A stretch of DNA of 64,000 nt. Source: Rhinatrema bivittatum. Lineage: Eukaryota > Chordata > Amphibia > Gymnophiona > Rhinatrematidae. The stretch lies in NCBI RefSeq assembly GCF_901001135.1, contig NC_042620.1, forward strand, positions 366,140,030 to 366,204,029, in the 5' to 3' direction. Shown piece by piece: positions 22,237-33,446 of this stretch. The position numbers and the translations under genes were made by a program. Numbering within the stretch: the stretch's first letter is position 1; each line of letters opens with the position of its first letter. Under the pieces are notes generated by a model. The model was not told the origin of the DNA, did not search any database, and saw only the letters and a program-made list of their open reading frames with translations.

Positions 22237-23399
22237 GATTAGGAAAGTGCTATATACAGTATATTCATTTTATATTAAGTTAGAATATTGCAATGGTGGG
22301 TGCCTGTTTCCCTATCTTACTACTTGAGGGGCCCGTGTTAGCCACATGACTCGCTGATATTCATCAAAAAATGTCAGACTGGCCATTCTGAATGCCATCA
22401 GGCAGATATGTAGTTGTGCAAATGCCATGACTTCACCCCACAGGGTCTTACGTTTGAATAATAATTGCATAGCCGAGAAAACCAATTTTTTTTTCCTTCT
22501 GGTTTTCTTTGCAGTCTCCAGCTTTAGAGGCTCTAATCTTCAGGCCAGCACAGAAAAGCACTAGTGGAACCAATATTCTCAAGCACAAAGATCTCTTTTT
22601 CAATAACTGTTTAAATATAGATGAGTGACTTTCAACAATGCTAGAATTATTCAGTTGTTCGTTATTGATAAAATACCAAGAAAGGTCGCAGATGCAGCAT
22701 TTTATAGGCAATAAATATTCCCTACAGGACGCCTACAGAGTGGGAAAAAAAATGACCTTTTACTCACTGCAAAGTGACTTCCTGAGCAGCAGCGGCAGCA
22801 CCTCTTTGTTTCTTTGGCCACCCATCAACTTCAAGGCTGGCCTTTATTAATCACCACACAAAGAGACAGAAAGATGGCTAAGAAAACTGCAAGAAGAGCC
22901 TCAGGACAATGCAGCTGATAGGAAACAAACCAAGGTCCAATTCAACAAAGAAACAATTCAGCTAAGATGTTTTTTCACATTCCTAAATGGATTTTTTTTT
23001 CTCTTGTGGGCATTCTTTATTTCCCTTGGCATATAATATCCTCTTGCTTTCAGGCTTTGATGCTACCAGAGTGTTAAACCTTTATATTTTGTGTGTAATA
23101 CTATCATTTATACTGCTAACCTGAAGTATAGATATCCTGCAATTTTGTTGCACCAAGGAAATTGTATTCAAAATGATTTTTGCAACAGAATCAGAAGGGA
23201 AGACATCCTTTACCAGTTTAAAGGCCAAGATAAAAATAGGTTTAACGCTGACCGCAAAAGTTTCTGTGTCTGAAAAAGGGAGTATAGTCTAAGGTAGAAC
23301 TTGAACCAGGTGGATTTCAGCCTGCTTTGTTTCTCAAAATTTCCAAGGTTCATGAGGGTTCTCAAACTTCGATGAAAATAGTTTTTCCATAGAGCTGGC
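22237..23399. other. no recognisable gene or repeat
   Basis: AT-rich sequence; short frames only and no known domain or tail. Possibly unique intergenic DNA. Confidence 0.45.
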
Positions 23400-23804
23400 A
23401 AATTTCAAATCCTGAATCTAGTTTAAGATCTCCATGCTTTTCGGGGGGTTCACTTAAATCTCTTTCGGTTTATTTTATTTGAAACAAAATAAACCAAAAA
23501 CTAATGAAAAACTAACCAAAACAAAATAAAAACAACATGAAAGAAAAGGGGTGGGCTTCCCCTTTCCCCTGCCAAGGAAAAACAGTGCTAGTACCACAAA
23601 ATGTAAAAAAAAAAAAAAGATGCCTCCCACTCTCTCCGACCTGGATGTACCCTTCCCTCCCTCTTGCACAAGACACCATTCAGAGCTCTTAAAAAATCCA
23701 AATTGTTTAGGAGTGTGTCCCAGGTGAGTCTGACTCATTGGGTCCATATTTAATATAGCATCGGGCGGCCCTGAGGCTGCTATTTTATTGCACAGAGGTA
23801 TCTC

Positions 23805-25605
23805 TGTGCACTTCCCGGCCGCATAAGTGCCACGGCCGGGCCTGCTCACCTCTCCCAGCTGTCTGCAAACTCCGATCTCACCTCCTCTACCGGTCCCGGC
23901 CGTCATCGTTGCTCTCAGGCTCCCTCAGCATTCCAGGCCTCACAGCAGAGCTCCCGCTGGGGTTCCGCATCCAGTATCTCCTTGGCCCCGCCCCAGGCGT
24001 GTGCACGGCTGACGTCATTCCCTTTAAAGTGACTAGCGCGGGAAACCCCAGGACCTCGCCTTGGCAATCGGGTCGATCACTCTGTGATAGCAAGTTTGCC
24101 TTCCTGCGTTTCCTGTGTCTGCTGTGTCTCCAGTCCCAGCGTCTCCTGCTCTTTCGTCTTTACATTCCCAGTAGTACCCTTCGGACTGATCTCACGGTAC
24201 TGACCTCTGATTGTTCTTGACTACTGCTTGATTGCTGCCTGCCCTGACCTCTGCCTGGAACTCTGACTTCTTTCTGATTGCTGCCTGTCCTGACCTCTGC
24301 CTGGAACTCTGACTATCCTTGATCACCACCTGACCTGACCTCTGCCTGGAACATCGACTAGTCTCATCTGCTGCCTGGAACTTGACCTCCTGCCTGACCT
24401 CACTACATCTGGACTGACCTTGCTACTGACCCTGCCTGGCTGACCATTCTACTTATTGACTCTGACCTTGATTCTAGCTATACACTCGGACACTCTAGCC
24501 CGGCCTCCTGCGACCTCCAGTTCTCCTTGTCTGAACACCGACCGTGCACCCTTGTTTGTGCTGGGCACTCCTTTGAACTTCTTCTCTAGGAGACCCTGTG
24601 AGGCCCACCTAAGACCAGGCGACCCGGGTAACCAAGGGCTCAACCTGAGGGAACCCTGGGATGCTATTGGTGAAGCTCCAGCTAGCCTTCCATATTAGGT
24701 GCTACAACCCAAGAAAGAGATCTAGGTGTCATAGTGGATAACACATTGAAATCGTCGGTGCAGTGTGCTGCGGCAGTCAAAAAAGCAAACAGAATGTTGG
24801 GAATTATTAGAAAAGGAATGATGAATAAAACGGAAAATGTCATAATGCCTCTGTATCGCTCCATGGTGAGACCACACCTTGAATACTGTGTACAATTCTG
24901 GTCGCTGCATCTCAAAAAAGATATAATTGCGATGGAGAAGGTACAGAGAAGGGCTACCAAAATGATAAAGGGAATGGAACAACTCCCCTATGAGGAAAGA
25001 CTAAAGAGGTTAGGACTTTTCAGCTTGGAGAAGAGACGACTGAGGGGGGATATGATAGAGGTGTTTAAAATCATGAGAGGTCTAGAACGGGTAGATGTGA
25101 ATCGGTTATTTATTCTTTCGGATAGTAGAAAGACTAGGGGGCACTCCATGAAGTTAGTATGGGGCACATTTAAAACTAATCGGAGAAAGTTCTTTTTTAC
25201 TCAACGCACAATTAAACTCTGGAATTTGTTGCCAGAGAATGTGGTTCGTGCAGTTAGTATAGCTGTGTTTAAAAAAGGATTGGATAAGTTCTTGGAGGAG
25301 AAGTCCATTACCTGCTATTAAGTTCACTTAGAGAATAGCCACTGCCATTAGCAATGGTTACATGGAATAGACTTAGTTTTTGGGTACTTGCCAGGTTCTT
25401 GTGGCCTGGATTGGCCACTGTTGGAAACAGGATGCTGGGCTTGATGGACCCTTGGTCTGACCCAGTATGGCATTTTCTTATGTTCTTATGTTCTTAGCCT
25501 CTGTCTCCTCCTGTGATCCGCCTCCTGGTGGCAGGTGCTCTCTGGGTCCAACTGGAGGGCTGTACCAATCCTGCACCAGGCCAAGGGTCCACTCCAAGCA
25601 CAACA
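23805..25605 (+). repeat. solo LTR (sushi-like family), duplication ATCTC, with CR1 inside
   Basis: Runs from TGTGCACTTCCCGG to AGCACAACA, flanked by ATCTC at 23800-23804 and 25606-25610. It shares CTCGCCTTGGCAAT, CTGCCTGGAACT repeats and the end GTACCAATCCTGCA with the solo LTR at 40213-41434. About four imperfect ~45-bp units (CTGACCTCTGCCTGGAACTC) occur at 24230-24400. No internal region is present, so this is a product of LTR-LTR recombination. The CR1 at 24689-25494 inserted later. Confidence 0.87.
24689..25494 (+). mobile_element. CR1, 5'-truncated, inside the solo LTR
   Basis: Flanked by TAGCCT (24683-24688, 25495-25500). A 195-codon frame (24734-25321) encodes the C-terminal part of CR1 RT (AAAVKKANRMLGIIRKGM, MEKVQRRATKMIKG, YEERLKRLGLFSLEKRRLRG). 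It is followed by the CR1 3' end with GGATGCTGGGCTTGATGG, CTTGGTCTGACCCAGTATGG and tandem TTCTTATG. The frame is intact but lacks the catalytic half. Confidence 0.92.
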
Positions 25606-25639
25606 ATCTCCATACAGCAAAATGGTGCCAGCCTCCAAT

Positions 25640-26046
25640 GAAGTTAGTAGTCCATTCATTTGAAACAAATTTGTAATTGAAACAGAAAATGGTCTTTTTT
25701 TTTCACTTCGGATTATTTCAAATGAACCATGTCTCTACCTTGTCTGAAAAAAACCTGAAACTTATTTTGTTTTTTTGGTTCAGAAAATTTGCTGAGAAAT
25801 TTAAAAAATGCAATTCCCACCAGCCTGTTATCCCTTCTGGAGAGGTCCATCAAGGCTGTAAAGGACAAGAGGGATCCCCAGTTGCCCAGGGGTATTCTTT
25901 AAAAATGGTGCTGTTCATTGCCATTGAGTTTTACAAGAGGGGTGTCATGGGGGCAGCAGTGGGTGGGCTGTTTCTATTAGTTTTTAGATTTTTTTTTAAT
26001 TTAATTTTTTTTTCAGTTTAGCAAATCAGCTGAACCAAAATAAACA
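25640..26046. repeat. AT-rich interspersed repeat related to 32948-33240
   Basis: Shares with 32948-33240 the layout of an AT-rich flank, a GGTCCATCAAGGCTG-like block, a CCCAGTTGC / TCCAGTTGC block and a CTTTAAAAA string. 23400-23800, on the other side of the solo LTR, is similarly AT-rich and may be the rest of the same element. Termini are not resolved. Confidence 0.4.
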
Positions 26047-26050
26047 TTTA

Positions 26051-26669
26051 GGGATAGATTTTCAAAGGGGTACGCGCGTACCCCCCGAAAACCTACCCCA
26101 AACCCCCCCTGCGCGCGCAGAGCCTATTTTGCATAAGCTCGGCTGCGCACGCAAGCCCCGGGACGCGCGTAAGTCCCGGGGCTTGCAAAAAGGGGCGGTC
26201 GGGGGCGTGGCCAGGGGGCACGGTTTGGGATCAGGGGCATGTCCGGGGGCGTGTGGGTGGTCTGGGGGCATGGCCGAGTGCCCCGACACAGCGGCCTGTG
26301 TCGGGGCCTGCTGTGCCGGCGCGCGTAAGTTACTACTGCCCGGAGGCAGTAGTAACTTCTCCAATAAAGGTAGGTGGGGGGGTCTAGATAGGGCCGGGGG
26401 GGTGGGTTAGGTAGGGGAAGGGAAGGGAAGGTGTGGGGGGTAGAAAGAAAGTTCCCTCCGAGGCCGCTCCGAAATCGGAAGGAACGGGCAGCGCGTGCAG
26501 GGCTCGGCACGCGCAAGTTGCACAAATGTGCACCCCATTGCGTGCGCCAACCCCGGATTTTATAAGATACACGTGGCTACGTGCGTATCTTATAAAATCC
26601 AGTGTACTTTTGTTCGTGCCTGGTGCGCAAACAAAAGTACGCGTGCGCGTAAATTTATAAAATCTACCC
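26051..26669. mobile_element. non-autonomous DNA element G2, 4-bp duplication TTTA
   Basis: A 619-bp element with ends GGGATAGATTTTCAAA and TTATAAAATCTACCC between copies of TTTA (26047-26050, 26670-26673). The GC-rich interior has several short stems (GGCAGTAGTAACTT region). It shares TTCCCTCCGAGGCCGCTCCG with the neighbour at 26683. Non-coding; the ~130-codon frames here are compositional. Confidence 0.75.
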
Positions 26670-26682
26670 TTTAACAAACTTT

Positions 26683-27091
26683 GGGCCGGATTTTAAAAAG
26701 GTTACGTGCATAAGTTATGCGCGTAACCCTCTTAAAAGGCCCCTGCGCGCGCAAGCCCCGGGACGTGCGTAAGTCCTGGGGTTTTGAAAAGGGGCGTGTC
26801 GGGGGTGTGTCGGGTGGGCGGCGTGAATTTTGGGGCGGGGCGGGAGCCGTGTCAGGGGCGTGACGCCGGCCTGGGGGTGTGGTCAAGGCCTCCGGACTAG
26901 CCCCTGGGTTGGGTGATGGCGCGCCAGCAGCCCGCTGGCACGCGCGCAGATTTACGCCTGCCAGAAGCAAAGGTAGGGGGGGTTAGATAGGGCTGGGGGG
27001 GTGGGTTAGGTAGGGGAAGGGAGGGGAAGGTGAGGGGAGGCAGAAGGAAAGTTCCCTCCGAGGCCGCTCCGATTTCGGAGCGGCCTTGGAG
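26683..27091. mobile_element. third copy of the G family, right end missing
   Basis: Begins GGGCCGGATTTTAAAAAGG and follows the same block order as 26051-26669. It stops inside the central inverted repeat (CCGCTCCGATTTCGGAGCGG at about 27064-27083), where the foldback at 27092 begins. Confidence 0.6.
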
Positions 27092-27361
27092 GAAACATCA
27101 GCAAAATCTAGCAGTACAAACTGTTGAATCTGTTTTTACCAATGGAATCTCTTTTTGAACCAGCCACTTTTAACAACACAGCGAGTACTTACAAAAACTA
27201 CTCGCTGCTCAACACAAAAACTTGAGCAGCGAGTAGTTTTTGTAAGTACTGAATCGCCATTGCGTTTACAACGGTATTGTTAAAAGTGGCTGGTTGAAAA
27301 AGAGATTCCATTGGTAAAAACAGACTCAACAGTTTGTACTGCTAGTTTTTGCTGATGTTTC
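27092..27361. repeat. nested foldback (inverted repeat within inverted repeat)
   Basis: Outer arms of 85 bp (27092-27176 and 27277-27361, near-perfect) enclose a second, perfect 29-bp stem (27184-27212 and 27222-27250) with a 9-base loop. The arms contain no gene. The block directly precedes the hammerhead-like motif at 27419-27462 and an ATAAA-rich stretch, a layout reminiscent of Penelope-like or retrozyme-type repeats. Confidence 0.85.
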
Positions 27362-27418
27362 TTTAAAGTATGATATGAGAGATCCATGCTAATCTGAGCC
27401 AACTCAAGTGGCTCTCAA

Positions 27419-27462
27419 GCCCCTGACGCAGCTTGATGAGCGAAACTCAGCCAGAGTCGGGC
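27419..27462 (+). ncRNA. degenerate hammerhead-ribozyme-like motif
   Basis: Stem I GCCC (27419-27422) with GGGC (27459-27462). CTGA (27423-27426) then CGCA. Stem II GC/GC closed around a short loop (27431-27441). GAAA core (27442-27445). Stem III ACTC/GAGT with a 5-base loop (27445-27457), then C at the expected cleavage site (27458). The CUGA segment has one base more than (or an A-to-C change from) the canonical CUGANGA, so activity is doubtful. Assigned by eye only. Confidence 0.45.
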
Positions 27463-27538
27463 AGGATTCAATAAAGTCCATTTTTATACCGATTCTACTC
27501 CTTGTGATTGTTGCTATCAGCCATTTTGGATCGGTTGC

Positions 27539-27866
27539 CGGTTTGTTTTCTTGGACTTTATCAATGTTTTACACTTAATTTGACAGTGCTTATGTTTTAT
27601 CCTACTTTCTTCAGATGGATCCTTCTTCCAATTTTTGAAGGATTTTTTTTTGGCTATAATAGCCTCTTTCACCTCACCTTTTAACCATGGCAGTAATCGT
27701 TTTGCCTTCCTTCCACCTTTCTTAATGCATGGGATACATATGGACTGCACCTCTAGGATTGTATTTTTAAACAATGTCCATGCCTGTTGAACACTTTTAA
27801 CCTTTGCAGCTGCACCTTTCAGTTTTTTTCTATTTTCCTCATTTTATCAAAGTTTCCCTCAACTCA
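27539..27866 (-). mobile_element. CR1 internal fragment
   Basis: Minus-strand translation matches the endonuclease-RT linker of the CR1 at 28966-32645 (here IKKGGRKAKRLLPWLKGEV, FKNWKKDPSEESRIKHK; there WLKGEVKEAILAKRSSFKNW). It stops at both sides without ends, so it is a truncated internal piece. Confidence 0.85.
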
Positions 27867-28965
27867 ACATTGTGGGTTTTTTTTTTTCTTTAATGTGCAT
27901 AAAACCCTTCTGAGTTCAATAGAAAAGAGCGATTTATTAAGATATGGAACTTTCCAGTGGTAGGAGGACAGTGATTGATGATGGGTGCCTTTCCCCATAG
28001 GGGGATGGGTTGGAAGTGGATTATAACAGGTGCTTCCCATGAGGCACAAACCACCAGAGCCTGAATCTGAAGGAGATCTCTGGAGGGAGTCTGAGGAGTT
28101 CTGCTGGAATGGGTGAAGAGAGTCTACTCTGGTATGCCTGGGACCCACGGGGAGGGTACAAATATGTTTGCCTGGAGAAGCCCCAGCCTGAGAGGCACTT
28201 TAAAGAAAAGTCGTCGTTCTCTATTACCACTTTCCTCTCTGGGAACCTGAAGGACATCAGGATCCTCAGTGGGAGACTGTACGGGAGAAAAGAGCTGAAT
28301 TAAACTGAAGAGAAATGGAAAGATTTAATTTATGAGTAAGTAATATCTGCGGGAATTTTGGAAGGGGCAGATGAACTGTGAGAGTACTAAGAACTGTGCA
28401 TTGTATTTGCTGAAGGTTTGCTGTTTTCACTGAAACTTTGGTTTTTGAACTATTTTTATTTTGTTTTTTCAAATAAATTCTATTGTTTGGAGCACAACTT
28501 TAGGTGTGGATGGAGCTTATCTGAATTGTGAGACTCCCTTTGGACCTTTTAGCAGTGGCTATCTCCCTGATATGGATGGGTCTGCAGCCTGTTTTGCCTA
28601 AAGGTGGCTCTTGGGGGATGAGAGAGGATTACATATGAAACTGCTTGTCTTTGACTGCACACCTCATTTAAACAAGTTAAAAAAAAAACCCTCTTGACTC
28701 ACTTTTCATCTTACCATTTCAGGAATTAACTTCAGGTCTTTTTTTTTTTCTGATAAATGGATTAAGTGCTATAATATGTATCATCCATGCAAAGGTCAAG
28801 TTTTAAAGTTAGTTACCCAGATAAATTAGCCTGTCAAAAATTGCCCTCACTTAATCCATGTTTAACTGGAGTGCAAGCGGGCACTCCTGGGTGCATATTT
28901 ACGCCATAGGAAGGAAAATAGTCCCCTTTCCTGAGATTTTCACAAGGGCAGATGCTCCTTTTCCC
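27867..28965. other. unassigned; LTR-like in places
   Basis: No supportable gene. 28130-28640 (GGGTACAAATATG, CAAATAAATTCTATTG, GAGACTCCC) has the feel of an LTR U3/U5 stretch, but no paired copy is in the window to confirm it. Confidence 0.3.
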
Positions 28966-29121
28966 AGAAGAACATGCCATACTGGGTCAGATTAAGGGTC
29001 CATCAAGCCCAGCATCCTGTTTCCAACAGTGGCCAATCCAGGCCATAAGAACCTGGCAAGTACCCAAAAACTGTCTATTCCATGTTACTGTTGCTAGTAA
29101 TAGCAGTGGCTGTCAACTTAA

Positions 29122-31501
29122 TTAATAGCAGGTAATGGACTTCTCCTCCAAGAACTTATCCAATCTTCTTTTAAACACAGCTACACTAACTGCACTAACC
29201 ACATCCTCTGGCAACAAATTCCAGAGTTTAATTGTGTGTTGAGTGAAAAAGAACTTTCTCCGATTAATTTTAAATGTGCCACATGCTAACTTCATGGAGT
29301 GCCTCCTTGTCTTTCTATTATCTGAAAGACTAAATAACCAATTCACATCTACCCGTTCTACACCTCTCATGATTTTAAACATCTCTATCATATCCCCCCT
29401 CAGCCGTCTCTTCTCCAAGCTGAAAAGTCCTAAGCTCTTTAGTCTTTCCTCATAGGGGAGCTGTTCCAATCCCCTTATAATTTTGGTCACCCTTCTCTGT
29501 ACCTTCTCCATCGCAATTATATCTTTTTTGAGATGTGGTGACTAGAATTGTACACAGTATTCAAGGTGCAGTCTTACCATGGAGCGATACAGAGGTATTA
29601 TATGACATTTTCCGTTTTATTCACCATTCCCTTTCTAATAATTCCCAACATTCTGTTTAGTTTTTTGACTGCCGCAGCACACTGAACCAATAATTTCAAT
29701 GTGTTAACCACTATGACGCCTAGATCTCTTTCTTGGGTGGTAGCACCTAATATGGAACCTAACATTGTATAACTATAGCATGGGTTATTTTTCCCTATAT
29801 GCATCACCTTGCACTCATCCATATTAAATTTAATCTTCCATTTGGATGCCCAATTTTCCAGTCTCACAAGGTCTTCCTGCAATTTATCACAATCTGCTTG
29901 TGATTTAACTACTCAACAATTTTGTATCATCTGCAAATTTGATTACCTCACTTGTCATATTTCCAGATAATTTATAAATATATTGAAAAGTAAGGGTCCC
30001 AATACAGATCCCCGAGGCACTCCACTTCCCACTCCCTTCCACTGAGAAAATTGTCCATTTAATCCTACTCTCTGTTTCCTGTCTTTTAGCCAGTTTGTAA
30101 TCCATGAAAGGACATCGCCACCTATCCCATGACTTTTTACTTTTCCTAGAAGCCTCTCATGAGGAACTTTGGGCCTCATTTTCTAAAGTATCGCAGGCCT
30201 GCGATACTTTAGAAAATTGCGCTAATGAGGGGTGGGGGGTCGAAATGGGGGGGCGGTCCTGCGCTAGCCGGCAGCGATCGCACCGCCGCGGTGCGATCGC
30301 TGCCGGTTTCGCACCCAATAGCGCCACCGTGAAAGGTGGTGCTATTGGGTGCAAAATAGGATGCGAAAATGCTCCTTACCTTTTCGCCGTCTGCGCCTTC
30401 TTTGCAGAGTCGGCCCCGGTGACGCCCTGACTCCTCCTCTTCCAGGGCTGACTCCGCCCCCATATCGCTACCGCACGCTTGCACTGATAACGCAAGACTG
30501 CGCTGCTAGCGCAAGCGTGCGCTAACGTTGTAAAATCAGGCCATTTGTCAAACACCTTCTGAAAATCCAAGTACACTACATCTACTGGTTCACCTGTATC
30601 CATATGTTTATTAACCCCTTCAAAAAAGTGAAGCAGATTTGTGAGGCAAGACTTGCCTTGGGTAAAGCCATGCTGACTTTGTTCAATTAAACCATGTCTT
30701 TCTCTATGTTCTGTGATTTTGATGTTTAGAACACTTTCCACTATTTTTCCTGGCACTGAAGTCAGGCTAACCAGTCTGTAGTTTCCCAGATCGCCCCTGG
30801 AGCCCTTTTTAAATATTGGGGTTACATTAGCTACCTCCAGTCTTCAGGTACAATGGATGATTTTAATGATAGGTTAAACATTTTTACTAATAGGTCTGAA
30901 ATTTCATTTTTTAGTTCCTTCAGAACCCTGGGGTGTTTACCATCCGGTCCAAGTGATTTACTACTCTTCAGTTTGTCAATCAGGCCTACCACATCTTCTA
31001 GGTTCACCGTGATTTGGTTCAGTCCATCTGAATCATTACCCATGAAAACCTTCTCCAGTACGGGTACCTCCCTAACATCCTCTTCAGTAAACACCGAAGC
31101 AAAGAAATAATTTAATCTTCTCTAAGTGCCCCTTTAACCCCTCGATCATCTAATGGTCCAACTGATTCCCTCACAGGCTTTCTGCTTCAGATATATTTAA
31201 AAAAGCTTTTATTGTGAGTTTTTGCCTCTACGACCAACTTCTTTTCAAATTCTCTCTTAGCCTGTTTTATCAATGTATTACATTTAAATTGCCAACGCTT
31301 ATGCATTATCCTATTTTCTTCTGTTGGATCCTTCTTCCAATTTTTGAATGAAGATCTTTTGGCTAAAATAGCTTCTTTCACCTCCCCTTTCAACCATGAT
31401 GGAAATCGTTTTGCCTTCTTTCCACCTTTTTTAATGTGTGGAATACATCTGGACTGTGCTTCTAGGATGGTATTTTTTAACAATGACCACGCCTCTTGCA
31501 C
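29122..31501 (-). pseudogene. CR1 reverse transcriptase, interrupted
   Basis: Right to left: the entry motif KSSKSLGPDGKHPRVLKEL (30831-31094); the block ESVLNIKITEHRE with QHGFTQGKSCLTNLL and YLDFQKVFDK (30376-30756), ending exactly where the DNA element inserts; then VPHERLLGKVKSHGIGG and VPRGSVLGPLLFNI (29955-30179); the FADDTKL box (29905-30105, other frame); and the C-terminal GIIRKGM/MEKVQRRVTKIIRG region to 29122. The FADD box is intact, but the gene is broken into at least six frames. Confidence 0.9.
30172..30543. mobile_element. three-hairpin DNA element H, 4-bp duplication TTTG
   Basis: A 372-bp element with ends GGCCTCATTTTCTAAA and TTGTAAAATCAGGCC, flanked by TTTG (30168-30171, 30544-30547). 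Inside are a perfect 40-bp palindrome (30178-30217), a stem of two perfect 19-bp arms around one base (30268-30306) and an 18-bp stem with one mismatch (30311-30352). Non-coding. It cleanly splits the CR1 RT between YLDFQKVFDK and VPHERLL. Confidence 0.85.
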
Positions 31502-31558
31502 ACTTTTTACCTATGTAGCTGCTCCTTTCAGTTTTTTCTAACAATTTTTCTCATTTTA

Positions 31559-32642
31559 TCAAAGTTTCCCTTTTGAAAGTTTAGCATGAGAGCCGTGGAT
31601 TTGCTTACTTCCAGTCATTAATTCAAATTTGATCATATTATGATCACTATTGCCAAGCGGCCCCACCACCGTTACCTCTCTCACCAAATCCTGTGCTCTA
31701 CTGAGAATTAGATCTAATATTGCTCCCTGTCTTGTTGGTTCCTGAACCAATTGCTCCATAAAAATGTCATTTATTCCATCCAGGAACTTTATATATCTAG
31801 CATGTACCGAAGATACATTTACCCAGTCAATATTGGGGTAATTGAAATCTCCCATTATTACCGCACTTCAATTTGGTTAGCTTCCCTAATTTCTCACTGT
31901 CAGTCTCACCATCTTGACCAGGTGGATGGTAGAATACTCCTATCACTATAGTCTTCCCCGACACACAAGGGATTTCTACCCATAAAGATTCAATTGTGCA
32001 TTTAGTCTCATGCAGGATGTTTATCCTGTTCGACTCTATGCCATCCCGGACATAAAGCGCCACACCACCTCCCAGATGCTCCTCTCTGTCATTGCGATAT
32101 AATTTGTACCCCGGTATAGCACTGTCCCATTGGTTGTCCTCCTTCCACCATGTCTCTGAGATGCCAATTAAGTCTATGTCATCATTCACTGCTATACATT
32201 CTAATTCTCCCATCTTACTTCTTAGACTCCTGGCATTAGCATACAAACATTTCAAAGTTTGTTTTTTGTTTGTATTTTCATTCTGATTTTTAATTGATAG
32301 GGATAAGTTAGAATTTTTTAGCTCAGGTGAGTTTTTAGTTACAAGCACTTGGGCTACTTTTCGTATTATTGGAACCTCGCTGTTGGGATGTCCTAATTCT
32401 AATGCATCTTTAGTATCCTTTGAAGATACCTCTCTCCGAACCATGTGCTGCTGAGCAACTGTCTGCTTTCCCCTTTGTTCTAGTTTAAAAGCTGCTCTGT
32501 CTCCATCTATGCTGACCACAAAAATGAGCAGGTGCAAACAAAAGTATACAGTCACTTTTAACGTGTATACTTTACTCATTTTGAAAGAGAAATTGCCGTA
32601 TTTTTTTAAATTTGCATAAAGTGTGTGTACTGAAAGTGACAA
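31559..32642 (-). pseudogene. CR1 apurinic endonuclease domain
   Basis: The 271-codon frame 31827-32642 begins with the CR1 ORF2 N-terminus and carries CLYANARSLRSKMGEL and GISETWW (catalytic Glu region). The C-terminal half is in another frame (31559-31855) with GDFNYPNIDW and GNSDHNMIKFEL (catalytic Asp/His). One frameshift near 31850 separates them; otherwise the catalytic residues are present. The domain nicks target DNA in target-primed reverse transcription. Confidence 0.92.
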
Positions 32643-32645
32643 TTA

Positions 32646-33440
32646 CTTTACACCTATGCAGGCTATTTGAATATTTGCCCCCAATTTTCCATCTTTACTG
32701 ATGTTTAAATATATATACAAGCATAACTAAAGTCTTCCAAAAAGCACATTATGAGTACACACATTTAGAAACATTCCTAGTGATATAACCACTTATAAAA
32801 TGGATGCCCCAGTAGCATATTTGTGATACAATAGTTTCCATGAGACATGAGGAAGAGGTGGTAAGATATTATTACCCAATTATAGCTGAGTAATTCAAGT
32901 TGTCCAAGGCCATAAAGAGAGTCCTTGAAATAGGAAGGATTTGGATACTAGGGATTTGCAGACGTAGGATTTTCATTTTGATTCTTTTTTTTAAGGGTTT
33001 ATTTTTTAGGAGATTTGATTTATTTAATGCTTATTTTAGTTCAGTTCATTTGACAAACTGAAATACATGTTAAATTAAGAAACAAACATATAGAACCCCT
33101 TCCATTCCCCATGGCCTGTGCCATTCCTTTACCCCCTTCTATAGTGGTGCATCAAGCTTGAAAGGGACAGGAACAATCTCCAGTTGCTCCTGTTCCACCT
33201 GGTCCTCTTTAAAAACTGCATCAGTTAGCACCATATTGTTTTACAGTCATAAAGTATTACAGCCATAAAAGAAACAGAAGAGAAAATGCAAACAGAAACT
33301 AGGGAAGCTAACAAAATTAGCAACACAGTAATAATGGGCAGTGGCATACTAAGGGGTAGTGAGAAGAGAATGGCCAGATAGCTTCAGATGGAGTCTATCC
33401 TGCCTGCAGCTAAAGAAGGAACATTCCAGAATAAATGTAC
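32646..33440. other. AT-rich repeat at 32948-33240; rest unassigned
   Basis: 32948 starts TAGGGATTTGCAGAC, similar to the hAT-like ends in this window, and the following 290 bp resemble 25640-26046. The matching right end was not found. The flanking DNA is unassigned. Confidence 0.35.
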
Positions 33441-33446
33441 ATGAGC

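Larger units (their letters stand above)
28966..32645 (-). mobile_element. near full-length CR1 ORF2 region
   Basis: A minus-oriented CR1 running from its 3' end (GTTCTTATG-type tail at 28966) to the start of ORF2. It holds the endonuclease (31559-32642), linker (31187-31501), RT fingers/palm (30376-31094, 29905-30179) and RT C-terminus (29122-29882). A DNA element of 372 bp interrupts it at 30172-30543. ORF1 and the 5' UTR are missing. Frameshifts separate most domains. Confidence 0.92.
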
